Part shown: in pieces, positions 15,001 through 27,832 of the stretch
Numbering within the stretch: position 1 is the stretch's first letter
Layout of the letters: each line of letters opens with the position of its first letter
NCBI RefSeq assembly: GCF_949628215.1
Contig: NC_134297.1
Span: forward strand, 2,604,001 to 2,668,000
Direction: 5' to 3'
DNA length: 64,000 nt
From: Phalacrocorax aristotelis
Taxonomy: Eukaryota > Chordata > Aves > Suliformes > Phalacrocoracidae
Notes under the pieces: model-generated
Seen by the model: only the letters and a program-made list of their open reading frames with translations
The model's database searches: none
Told to the model about the DNA's origin: nothing
Program-made: the position numbers and the translations under genes

Positions 15001-16974
15001 CTACCTGAAAGGGAAGGAGCTGGCACAGTTCTGTTCCAGACGTTGTGCTAAGTGTTTGTGTACTTGTGCCTAACTCATGTGACAGTTTTGACACATGTTC
15101 CCCTGTAAGCCCCAAGGTAGACCCTGGTAATCTTTCATATCCTGTAACTTACTCAGTGTGTTGTTCTGCTCTCTCATAACCTGTTGCTCATCTCATGTTT
15201 CTGCTGCTTTTTCAATTTCCAGCTATATATGATAGACAAGGGGATGGCCTTGTCGATCTTGACAGAAAGGAAGAATTAGTGGTGAAATAACATTAATCTA
15301 GGACAAAAAAAAAATCCTTCTCTTAATCCAGAGCTAGTTTAGACCTGAGTGATTGCGAGAGGGAGTAGGAACATACAGAGCTGACATCCTTCCTGAATGC
15401 AGGGAAGGAGGTACTGGTATCCCTAGAGAAATGGGGGCTGAGCTGTAGCTTACAGTGGGGCTCATCTACAAGTATCGCTCACATTGCTAGGAATTCCCAC
15501 CTTCAATCTATTTGTGGTCCTAATCTTCAGTCATACTGAGTGTCACTCGTGAGGAACTATCCCTGAACTGGGTGGCAGCCAGCCCTTTAAGAGTCTCCTC
15601 TGAATACACATCTTGTTTTGGCGTTTGGCTTTTTTTGTTGGTTTTCTTTTGGGTTTTGGGGGGTTTGATTTTTTTGTTTGTTTGGTTTGGTTTTACTGAG
15701 TTCTTCTGCCCTTCAGGTGTCACATATGAGTCTGCACTGCGTGATGGTTCTGACCTCAAAGAGAGAGGCTGGAAATCAAGAATGTTTCTAGAGTAGACTG
15801 GCATTAAATAACTCCAAACTTATAATTTGAACCTCTGGCCACATTCATATACTCTGCCCCAGGCCCAACAGTGGAACAAAGTATCTAGACTGGGCTAAGC
15901 GTTTCTGGAGATGAAAGACTAACTTCAGGAAATAGGGGAAGGGGATGAGATGTGGAAGAAAAAAATTATTTGTGATTACAAGCCTGCTGCTCCAACCACA
16001 CATACACACTTGTGCAGTGAATATTTCACAGCCAGGTATTTCAGGGGAATTATAAGCCAGAAACAAATGAATAATATATAAAATGGCAGAGAAGACAGAA
16101 AAACAATCTTAGAGCATCCGCACTTTGCCCAGAGGTCTCTGTAAATCAATAAGAGCAGGATTAGCTGTTCTCCTCTGCTTTTCCAAGTTCTGTCACACTT
16201 ATCATATCTTGGGAGTAGCTAGAGACTTGTGTTTCTTCCTCTCTGAGGCTAGCTGCCTTTTTACTTGTCCCAAGGGATTATGTTTGCATTGCCGGTGGAT
16301 CCTTTTCCTCCTCCTGCTCTTATGCTGTGAGATAGATGCTATTATGATGCTATTATTCCAGCTGCAATAGCCAGCAAGAGTCAGAGCCTGTGGATGCTAA
16401 TGACAAGGTGGTTTTATGACCTTCAGAAGAGTGTATCCAGCTCTTGTGCATGTCACCAGCTTTAAATACTCAAAAATCCCAAATGTGATCCTCAAAATCA
16501 GAAGACTGGTTTGAGATTAATAGGATAAAATACATATTAGTGTTTTCATGTTTGTAGTCTGTTCTTGAATCTTAAACATACTTAGGCTTGTGATTGCAAG
16601 TACTTCTCTGAGGTTTAAGTCCCTGGGATTGGCCTTCCTTTATTAAATGGAGATAAACTCTTAACAGCTTGATTCTAGCTGCTGATACTTTAACATAAAT
16701 GTCAAATGTTGCAAATTTGAAAATAAACCAGAGCAGTTGGAAGAGGAAAAAAAAGTGTAGGACCTTGGCACCTCAGACCTGGCAACAAAGTACCACAAGA
16801 AGCATTTTACTTGCTCATACTGTTTCATCCACTTCTCTCAGAGTTGCCAATTTGCTCCTGAGAGATTGAGCAAATCTTACTCTTCCTGCAGGACAAGTGG
16901 TCATTATCAGCATGAGTCAACAACAGCAAGCTGCACTTCATTAGACCCCTTATGCCTTGAGCCAAATCCAAGCA

Positions 16975-17050
16975 GTCAGGAAAATGTAATGGTCCCCATA
17001 AAACATGTTGCGGTCAGAAAAATGTGATGGTCTCCTTAAAACATGTTGTG
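16975..17050. repeat. Two-copy 38-bp tandem duplication
   Basis: Two adjacent 38-bp units, 16975-17012 and 17013-17050, both start GTCAG and end AAAACATGTTG followed by CG or TG. They differ at a handful of positions, so the duplication is old. No function is suggested by the sequence. Confidence 0.85.
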
Positions 17051-20000
17051 TCCCGCCTTACTGCATTTCTAGTGCAAACTTCCTAGCTGCTGTGTGCCGT
17101 CTTTCTAGGTGGAATGGAAAAGGACCAGTCAAGACATTTTGGGCAGTGGGTTTCACGCCTCCTGCAGGAGATGGGCCCAGCTGACGTGAACGTGAAACCA
17201 GTGTTAGAGAATGACTGGATTTATCTTTGCCAAACTTTGAAGACATCCAGGGTGGGAGACATAGTTAACCTCAAGTATGGCTGGTTGAAGAGGAACTGTG
17301 CTACTACACTACTGTGAGTTGGCCCATCCGCTGTCTGAACAGTCTCCACCCTCACTTATTTTCTGTTGTCAGCAGCTGGGTTTGCTGTGGCTTTTAATAC
17401 CTAGAGACATCCAAAATACTTTGCATGCTTTGCTGCAGTGGTCTGTGCTTTGGCAATTCCAGAAACAGAAGTCCCCCTGTGAAGACCTTTGAGCCAGAGT
17501 AGAGACAGGTCCTGGAAACCACAGAGCACACAGCAAGCCTTGTTAGCCTGTGTTAATTACCACCAAGATTCTCATCTGCCAAGATGATGAGTGTTATTGC
17601 AAATGCTGTAAAGTTGATTATTTTTTGTGTTCCTCAGACCAGTGTTAACAGTATTGGAGATTTAATTCACTGTTCTTCTGCAGAACGTACATGAAGCAGC
17701 AAAACTCTCCCCATATATGGTAGCTGATGCTTGAGAGGAATTCCAGGCAGGAGCGAAGTGGCAACAGGTGGTATGGTAGAGGTTTTATCCAAGTCAGGGA
17801 GAAGTAAACTAACTTTAGTCAGTAAACTGACCTCCTCCCTAGGGTTTCCTAGGGTCCAGCCATGCTGGGATCTCTTTTTTTTTTTTTTTTTTTTCTTCCA
17901 AAGCTCATTTTCCTGAGAAGTTCTTCTTTTAAGTCCTCTCCCAAAGTTGTAAGGGCAGGGTTTAAACCAGAAGTTTCTGTTGGTTACAGAGAATGGAGAG
18001 GATGGATGGCATATAAGCTTATGGAGGGCAGGACTTAAAAGATATTGGAGGTACATTCTAATCTGCTAATGGGATTGTCTAACGAAGAGGAGCTTTCTGC
18101 AGCTATGTTTGTGAAATGGTTATGGTTGCATGTGGCTTAAATTCCGTCACTGAGTGACTGCGGTCAAGGGACTTAAACCATAACTAGTCATCACTGAAGC
18201 ATACACTTAACACTATGGACCAGCACAGGCTTTTGTGCCAGCTAACTTATTGCATACTTGAAATGAAGCGCAGACTTAACGGTAATGCAAAAGTGTATTT
18301 AGTCCCTTGATCTTTCAGTCTGTCAGTTCCTGTAGTAATTTAGGGAGGAAAGCAGCAGTAGTGACTTTTCAAGCTCATGAAGAATTACAAGATGTAATTT
18401 GTTGTCAACAAGGTTAAAAAGCCCACTGTCAAAACAAAACTTTACTGTGATGACCAAGATCTCTGTGGAAAGGGATCATATATGTCACAAGAGCAGTTTA
18501 GGCTAGTAAGCTAGTTTTAAAAATTTTAGATGTTTTATTGTATATTATTGTTATATGAGTAAATAATTTCGGGGTACTTGTTTTCTAATGTCTTGAACTG
18601 ATTTTTCAAAAAGAGCAGAATGCTTGTCCCATAAGTACAGGTATGTTTCTGAAAGACATTAAACTAGATTATAGAAATTTGAAAAAATGTACATACCTAA
18701 CAATTTTCAAAAAGCACCTTTCATTAAGGATGGCAACAGAACACAGACCTCCTGGGGACCCTCCCTACCTCACTCCTGAACTTGATACTCTGTATCTGTG
18801 AATTAGGGTTTTTGTTGGATGTGTTTGGGGTGTTTTGGGTTTGGTTGGCTTTTTTTCTTTCCTTCCTTTTTTTTTTTTTTTTTTAATAGACCCAATCAGA
18901 AAGCTCATTCGGTTTCTGCATATTCAGTAATTTAATGTCAGGGCAGCATTTCCTGTTGTGCTTTGGGTCTTTATGCCTCAGTCAAAGGGCAGAAATGTCC
19001 TACTTGTTATGGCTGTTAAGAAAATACATTGTTGGCAAAGTTTGGAAGAGAAACTGAAGACAGTGCTTTTCCTCGTATGAAAATATTTAGTATCTCAGTT
19101 TAGTTCATTTATGTGTCTGTTCATTTATTTCCAATGTTTCATTTATATGTTACAAAGTTAGAAGAAACAAGTCAGAATAATTGAGTCATAATATTTTCAC
19201 AATATTGAGATGTTTAGCTGGGAAAGTCCAAGTTTACCTCACTGTAGCAACTTATAATTGGAACAGTATGATCTGATTTGTTTTGTTTTTCTGTGATGTT
19301 ATCAGATAGAACAGAAAACTTTATGCAAATTTTGGAGAGCCTTAAGCACCACCAGCATAATGCAGATATTTGTGCCCTGCACCCTGAATTTGTGCCTTCA
19401 AAAAGCTGGTTTCTGCTGCTGGCTGCAGAGAAATTAATGCTTGGTGAAAATACGCAAAGTTCCTTTTTCTGTCTGTCAAGCTCCAGTGCATTTTTCCCTT
19501 TTCTATTGCACAGGATTGACTGTGATAAACACGCAAAATGTGTTAGCTGGAGAGTCAAGTGTTCACCTTCCTATCTGTTCCTTTGCAAAGGGTAGCTGTG
19601 CATGCAGGATGTGAGTGGGAAGGCTGCTGTAGTCCATCCACTTGGCTCTGCAGGTGAGCAGCAGTGCCGAGATCATGATTTTCACCAAGAGTGGTAAGGA
19701 AGACAGGCATAGAAAATAGGTGATATACGGTCAAGTGTTTCCCAGTTTTCAGGTCAGCATTGGCAATGAAAGCTACGAATTTATTCACCTAGCTACAGCA
19801 TGCCTGAATTTGGCATACTTCTGTGTGATGCACTTGAACTCCAACAGACCCAGACTTTGTGCTCTCACTACCTGCAATCGCAAAGGAATAAATAATTTTA
19901 ACAGAGTTTAATGTGTAATCCAAACTGTGTGGAGCTCTGTCCAATATGAAAATTCTGCCCTTCTGTAAACATAAAAGCAACTTAGAATCTTTCTTTGGAA

Positions 20001-23000
20001 ATCACCTGGCCTTGTCTAATCTGGAAAAAAAACCCACAACTGACTCAATATTTGGGTTTAGGCCTCCCAAATGGTTACAGTTGCCATTACTAGGGCTCAT
20101 GTAGAAGTGGACAGAACACACCATAATCCAAAGAGGATTAACAAGAGAGAATCTGTATGCCTGTTGGTATCTGATGTTTTAATTAGACATTGGAACTTTT
20201 CAGTGACCTCGGTGCATGAGGTTGCAAGGAAAAAAAGCCTGAATTTTAATGCATACCAAAGTTATTTCCACTTTTGACCATACGCATTGCTACTTCTCCT
20301 TGTATTCTTGCCATGCTGATATCCCTGGTAAATCTGACACATTACAGATCATGGAAAGGCAGAAGTAGGGAAAACCCATAACTGGTGTTTCTCCACTATA
20401 AGTAGTGTTTTCTAGAGGAGGAAAAAAATTGAAGTAATTTAAACTAGGTTTGTTAGAATCTTGTTTTATTTTTTACTTATTCAGCATTTCACAGACTGAT
20501 TGTGTGAGGGGAAATCCCCAAATTCTTTCTGCAGAACTTGTGCAAATATATTCCACTTTGGATTTATGTTGGCTTGAAGAAAAGCTGTACCTCTGAGCCC
20601 AGCTAGAATGTATCTCCAGTCATTAATCATAAACAATCTTCGCATGTCCCTTTGCCAGGTGGGGGTACAGAGCAACGTGTTGCCAAATCATTCAGGCCAA
20701 ATAGATGACTAGGAAGTGTATGGTAGCTATCAGAGGTGAAATGCAGCTCCCAGAATCTTTGTTATAAGCAGGTTTTTCCAAAGTGACTTTGGCTAATATT
20801 TTCAAACTAGTTATGCAGTTTACTGTTGCACAGGGATCACACTCAGAAACATGTTTCTGGCTGCATTTGCCTCCTTATTTTGATAAAATATTAGTCAACC
20901 GAAAAATACAACCAAGAGTACAAATGAGTATGTAACTGTGATAGTCATAACACTTGACGGTTCTATACCTTGCACTAAGAGTGTAATCGTTGAAGTTTAT
21001 TAGATTTTGTCAAGCTTCAGTTAGAGCTCCTAAAATGCATTGAAGTTCCTCTGTAGAAGCAAGCTGTAAAAGCTAGATGAAATTGTACTAACTGTAGTGT
21101 CTTACTGAAGAGATGATGGGTCCTACAGTAACTGGTTATAGGACTGGCATTCAGAAGAGAGTATGAGTTGAATGAATTCTGATAGCCGAGCCTCATATTA
21201 CAGGTGAAGATTCCTGAGGCCTGAGTTTCTCACCTGGTAAACTTTCAACATTAGTCTTTTCCTGGCTCAAAGTACCTTAAGAGGTGAAATTTTGTGGAAA
21301 ATATACTGTAGAGCGTGCAAAACTACTGACAGGTAAACAAAAGAGAAACAAAGGTGTGGGTTAAATAGAAAATCAAGTGCCTTCATTGGTACTTGTACCA
21401 GAATTACCAAGAAAAATGATAGCTGGTTTCTGTACCTGCATTTAATACAATAAAAGAACACCCAGCAAGAGTTCCAGTCATTGGAAGAAAAAAGCAGGGA
21501 GTTTTCACAACTGAGTCCTGCAAAAGGAAAGCCCCTAAATTTCCAGGGAACTGTCAATGTTAATCAAATCCTTTCTGTGCATCTGGAGTGAAAGAAAATA
21601 CCCATATCTTTCTGCACTGCAATAGATGAGAGGGGGATTACTCAAAAATACGTCGCATAAATGAGAATATCTGGTTTGAGCATTCTTCTCACATGCATTC
21701 TTTTACTGCTGCTGATTTTACTTACATGACTTATGCTGATGAAACTTCTAAACATCTGCTATATTTTAAATCTCCACTTTTTATCAGGGTTAAAGAAAAA
21801 GTTTACAGATAGAGATGGATACCAGAAAATTCATGTCTGCAAACAGTGTTCCTGTTTTACGGCAATGTGCCATAAATCTCCCTAGAGATACAGCAGTTTA
21901 CCTGACCGACCTTAAAAAAGGACTGTCCTTAAAAAGAGCAGAACATCAAATATTTGCAAGAGAATGATGCTGCCCTTATATCCACATTCAGCTAAGCTTG
22001 CTGCTGCATAGCTTCCTTTTCAAAATGATGATTTCAGATTTTTAATGGACGTACAGTGCAGGATCAGAGAAACAAAAGAGGTTGTCTCTGAATTATTTTT
22101 GAGCTTGTTCCCTGATTTTACCATTGAAGTCACAGCAACAGGCCTTATTGTTTCCCTTACAGAAGTGCTGGCATTGGCCATGAGACTAACAAAAAACCTC
22201 CTGTGCCTAAGGGGTTCTGAAATTATTCCAAAATTCTCATTTGCAGAAGAAAGATTTGCTTCCTTGCTGAGCGTGCTATATCTCCCCTGCATTCCCAGCT
22301 CCTCTACTTGTGAAAAGCTAATTTCTTTCCACACCCTGTACAGAGTGGTAGATGTTCTTTCAGCTGTTGGCTATTCCTGATACTTTCATTGGCCATTGGA
22401 CTAAGAGTGTTGTGAGCTTTCAGTCTCTTCTGAGGGGCATGGCTTGCCAAGGTGTACACCTGGAGTGGCTTTTTCTCCAGAGCTGAAACCCTTCCCTGTG
22501 CAGGACAGTGAGAAGCACTGTCGTTATTCCAGATGCAATTGGTTGTGGTGGTTAAAGATAACTCCTCACTGAAGCCATTGGTTAGAGCAAATGGAAAAAA
22601 TTTCAGAGTACATCAGCCCTGGTGAAGAGAAAACTATCCCTTATTCATCCCATAAAATCTATTTGGCTCTGTCCTTCTGAGGCGTGTCTCTCACCTCTCA
22701 TTTTCCCATGTGAAGTGGCATGTATCATATGTACCGGAAAGCTTTTGCTTCCAGCTCCACATTTAGATGTTCTCCTAGATGCTCTGGTCATAGGGAACCA
22801 AAAAAGTAGTTGTTCCTTCAATATTTCTGTTCTTCTGTAGATTTATTAAATAAGACATGTCAATGACATGACTGGAACCTGGGGGAAAGCTCATCCATTG
22901 TGTTGCATAATGCCTGTGTAACTTTAGGCAGGGCAGCTCCCTGGGTTTTACAGGGAACTGTACATGGAGTTGAATGTTAACTTAAGAGAAGCATAATCTC

Positions 23001-25602
23001 AAGACCTTGGTATTGAGTTAGCACCTGTGTGTGCGTACTTGTGAATGCCATCCTTATGCCTTCCAGGAAGCTCTCCTTTTTAATAAGTAACTGGGCTTGA
23101 TCATCTTATGGGCTGAGAGACATGGCCAAGGACTGGCCTGTTGCATGGACTCAGCATTCGCAATACAAATATTAATGAATGCAATGGAGCATTTAACAAA
23201 GACTTGCAGAGCTACAAGTCATCTTGATGTCTTAAGGGTTTCTGTGCCATGAAGCACATTCTGGTGAAGGCTTTTGTCTGAGGGAAGCTATGCCTTTAGG
23301 CACATAGAGCTGTAAGCATTATGTTTCTGTCTGTTTTAGAACAATTTTGAGCACATTTCCTCTTCTGATGTTTCTTTAATCCAAACCTTTGTGTTTTAAA
23401 GACCAGCATGAGGTATATAGTGCTAACAGTTGTGGCAGTCATGTTATTTTCATCATTTCCTGAACAGCAGTGCACATACTGGAGCACATGTCATTGTTAA
23501 CTTTGGTTCCTCTGCTTTGCTTCTGTTCAACCATTTAATTAAAATCATTCTTTCTGTTACCAAACTAGTGTCAGAAGACTGCAGGAACTTGAGCTGGAGC
23601 AGGCTTTTAGGTAATGTGGTCTCTTTCTTTTAGGCCTTATATAATTCCTGACTGTAGTGAGTGTTAAAGAGCAGGTTGTCCAAGGCTGAACTGCAAGATC
23701 TGGTGTCTGTGCATTTGCAAATCTCCTCTTTGCTTTGCCAGTCTAATAAGACAACTGCTGAGCCCTAAACTTCATTTAGATTGACAGCGAGGTGACCAGC
23801 AGGTGGCAGTTTCATCCAACTAATACGAATCTGTTAGGACGCAAACAAACCTGTATGTAAATGCTAACTGCAAAAGTGGATTTCTTTTGTCTTTACCTAA
23901 ATTATAGCTTTTACTTGTGCTTCATTGTGTCTTTGCATGCTATTGATAACAGAGTTTCAGGACAATGACAACTGCCAGTAAGCGATTGACATGCTCTTGC
24001 TGGAGTCATTGCTGCAGGACTGGGACTCTAAGTCAGTACCGGTTTTTGCATTCAGGAAGGAATTGCTTTGAGCGTACAGGGACTGTTTATCTTAGACAAG
24101 TGATTCAGATCATTCAAATGTTGATATACACCTCTGCATCCAAAGGCTGGCATTAGTTTGAGTATCTTTCCACTGACTTGTAGAAACTGCAGATCACATC
24201 TTACTAAATCCTAAAAGAGAGCTGCAACATTCTTCTCATAGTAGTTTCTTGCTTAAACACAAAAATGCCGTTTTGCTTCATGACATGAAGCCCTTGTCCG
24301 CTAAAGGCAGATAAATTTATTACTCTCAGTTCCTGATATGCCCTTTTTTTAATGCCAGCAGTTCGGTTTTTTGGTCAAAATACAGTTTTGTTCTGTCATT
24401 GTAACACCAAAAATTGAAGGGTATATACATGGTGAATAGTGAGTGTAGTATGAAGTGTTGCAAGGAAAATATGTGAGTGAGAATGAGTCTTTGGGACATC
24501 ATTATCATAATCAACACATTCCTCTTTGAGCCTTCCATTGTGATTTGCCTGGATAATGATGCACATAACATCATGGACACTGAGATCCAAATTCCTGGAG
24601 GGAGTCATTAAGAACTTTCAGCCCTCTCAGTTGCCAAATAAATGTACATTCTCACCCTCGTGAATATTTCCATCTTCAATATTTCTCCACTTCTACGGAA
24701 GGTTAATTTAAACTAAGTAATATCATTGCTAGTGGGGAAATAAAATATTAGTGAAACAAGAGTAGTCTTGAGACAAACTTCCCCCAGGATCCTTTTCTCA
24801 GAGTGACCAGAAGCACTGTGTTTCAGAAAAAGTTAAAGAAACCCCGCAGAGGCAGCCTGCCTGTAGCAAAGTCTTGAGCTATTGGTTATAGAGAACCCAC
24901 AATCAGTTCCTGCAGACGATTCAGCATGAGGATGCAGAAGGAATTCCAGCAATCACTCCTAGAGTTTTATTTGACTTTAGAACAGACCCAGGTGGTGTTT
25001 GTTCCCATGGCAGTGACCAGAAATTGGTATTTTGTCTTCTGTTCCTGCTAACCACAGCCAACATTCATAATTTCCCTTCCAGTGCAGAGCTTTCGGCTTG
25101 TATGCACTTCTCTCGAGTGGGCAGTAATACTTCCACTTTACCAAGCTTTTAATTCTGTATTTTAGTCTAGATGGTTTTTTTTCCAGTCTTTCTAATCAGT
25201 TGTCAAATAGGCAAGGACCTTGGTAGAAGTTTTCCCTGCAAGCCCCCTGATGCAACTTTGCAAACTGAAAGTCAGGTTTTCTGAGTGTGGCCTGGCCACG
25301 AACTGGAGCTGATAAGGTAGAGGGGAGGTTTTTAGTTCCTTTTTCTTCATCTGGATGTGAAATCAGTTAAAAAATATTGTATTCTCTCTTAAGCATGAGG
25401 GCCAAATGGAGATGTAACAGGTTGTCTTTTCTAAAATGGGGTCAATGCCTTTAGGAGGGGGAATTGACGTTTCCACTATCCTGAGGTCTGATTAGTAGCT
25501 CTGTATGCAGGGTCCACAAACCTGTATCCTTGCTGTAGATGGTGAAAAGGGAGGTGCTTGACAGGAAATTCCCCCAAAGTTTTCACATTGCGCACACTGC
25601 TG

Positions 25603-25623
25603 CCCCCCCCCCCCCCCCCCCCC
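25603..25623. repeat. Homopolymer run of 21 C
   Basis: An uninterrupted run of 21 cytosines, followed by GCC. The opposite strand is a run of G able to form G-quadruplexes. Its length is probably variable between individuals and may be misestimated in the assembly. Confidence 0.9.
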
Positions 25624-27689
25624 GCCTTTTCTTCTGAATGAAGGGATGAGGTGAGATCTGCACGGGTGGTCCTTCCAGCAGTAGAGAGAACCTTCTAACC
25701 TCCCATGTTGCTTGTGTCCTGTGAAAAGAAAACGTCCTGAGTTTTCAGAACCAACTGCACCCTCAAGGGGGTTTCCCAGATGTTTGAAGGAGACCACGGA
25801 AAAGTAAATGCTGAATGAAGCAATGGGAACTTTTGTGTAGCTTCACAGCACAGTACAGTGCTATTGCTCTCTGCAGCTCTCTGCCCACTCCTCTGCAGCT
25901 GTACATCATGGGTTTCAGGGTAAGGCAGGCATGAGGATGATGCCAAAGCTGCTGAGTCCTGTTTCTCTATGAAACTCCGGGGGCCAATGTGCTCAGAGAG
26001 CGCTCTCGACATGAATGTTTTCCAGAAGGGACCAGGCACTGGTAACTTGACTTTCCTTGTGACACAATCAGGGCTCAAGCTTTTGCAAGGCTCATGTTCT
26101 AAATGAACTAGCAAGAAGCAGCCTGACAGTGTGGTTTCTGACAGGAGGTCTGATCCAATAGTAGAATATCTAGCACTTGCTTAAAGGCCTTAGCTTGAAG
26201 AAATGCTAGTTGCTTAGGTTTTGGCAAGCCTGGGCCAATATCTAAATGTGAAATAAGGTGTTGAAGTCCATGATTTACTCTGCTGATTTGGGCACAAGAC
26301 TTGGCTGAATGTGGCTTTTTCAACCATTAATACCATAATTTGAGATGGGTTACTTCCACTGTATGAGTTCAGTGCACAGATTGTAAGCTCTAACTAAAAT
26401 GCCTTTCTAGGACTTGCCTTAGTATGCATCCAGTAAAAACAGATATTCTCAGAAAGTGAGTTTCATCTGAAATTCATGTCAAAAATAACATGAATTTTGA
26501 ATGAAACTTCTACAAAATGGTGAATATAGATTGTGAGAAGTATCACTGAATTCATGTTACACAAAGTCTTCCTTGTACTTTAGTTTTGCTTCTGTGAGGA
26601 GAAAGAGAGGCTGTTAAAAATGTGATGGTAAGAACTCCTTAAAGAAATGCTTTGCTTCGGCAGACTCAACAAAGAGTGTCCTTAGTGCAGCATGTTACTG
26701 GCTTCTGTGTGGGACCACTGCAAAAGGAAGCCCTTTTGAGACTCTGGTGGGAACATGGAACAAACTGTTATGCTACATTGCTTTCAAAACTGATTAAACC
26801 CCAAGCTTTCTTGCTGTGTCACATTGCCAACTTCCAGAGCTAGTCATGCGATTTATGTGCGTAACATTCAATGATATTCTCAATCCTGTTTTCTCTTCAT
26901 GAATCATTTGAGATCTGCTTTTAATTTCTGCCAATTTCAGGTTTATTTTGGGGGTGGTTCTCTATGTAATTTCTCAACAGATAACTTGGATGGGTGGTTT
27001 TCACTGTGTTAGTGCGTACAAACTGTGGAAGCCAGCAAGTCACCGGACTGGTGTTACTGTAGGCGGGGAAGTTACAAAGATGCCCTGCTCCTTTCACCCT
27101 TTAACGCCACCTGCTTTAGCAGCCAGTCTGCGACATGTGCAAGGGGAGAGGCTGTGCAACTGCTCCCAGCGCTAGCTCACCTGAGATCATCTGTCCGCAT
27201 TGCAGGCAGAGGCAAGACTGCAAGAAGCACAGGCATATACAAACTAGTTTGAATACCTACCTGCAGAGAGAAGCTGCAGTGACAAGGACTTCAGTGTGTG
27301 TTAGCTACATGGTAGCATGCCTGTGGTCCCAGGCTGGCTTTGTGAGCAAGCACAGAAGCCTAGGCTTGTAAGATCATGACTGTCCTTGGTCCTCTTGCTG
27401 GCTCAGTCAAGGTTAGTTCACCTCTCACTTCCAGCTGCAGCACGGACACAGACTGTGTTATGTGCTATTGTTCCTGTTGCCTGACTCAGTACCGGAAATG
27501 TGAACTAAACGTGACTGCTACTCATTCACAGACAAACACCTGAGTGTTTGAGGAGAATGGGTAGGCTGCAAGCAGATGGTGTTGAACATGGCATGTGTGT
27601 GAGCAGCAGGAGGGGAGAAGCAAGGGCAAGGTAGATCTGAGAGTGTGTGTGATCACTACAAACAGCTTCCATATTTAGTTTTAAGAAGT

Positions 27690-27832
27690 AATGGGGTGGT
27701 TTGGGTTTTGGTTTTTTTTCTTTTTTTTTTTGTTTTTTTTGGTTGTTGTTGTTTGGTGCTTTGGTCTCTTTTGTTTGGGCTTTTGGGTGAGATGGTTTTT
27801 TGTTTGGTTGGTTCATATTTTTTTGGGGAGGT
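27690..27832. repeat. T-rich tract with interspersed G (low complexity)
   Basis: About 140 bp of almost pure T and G in TTTGG/TTTTGG-like units. Similar but shorter tracts occur at 15615-15697, 18807-18886, 35398-35458, 38766-38816 and 54627-54672; the 30070-30138 tract is A/C-rich on the + strand. The common style suggests repeated generation by slippage or decay of retroelement tails. I cannot assign a family. Confidence 0.7.

Noticed and set aside
20508..20519. GGGGAAATCCCC, and GGGAATTTCC on the minus strand at 25564-25573, as NF-kB control sites
   Set aside because: About eight matches to the degenerate kB consensus are expected by chance in 64 kb on both strands, and both lie 8-14 kb from the promoter without clustering.
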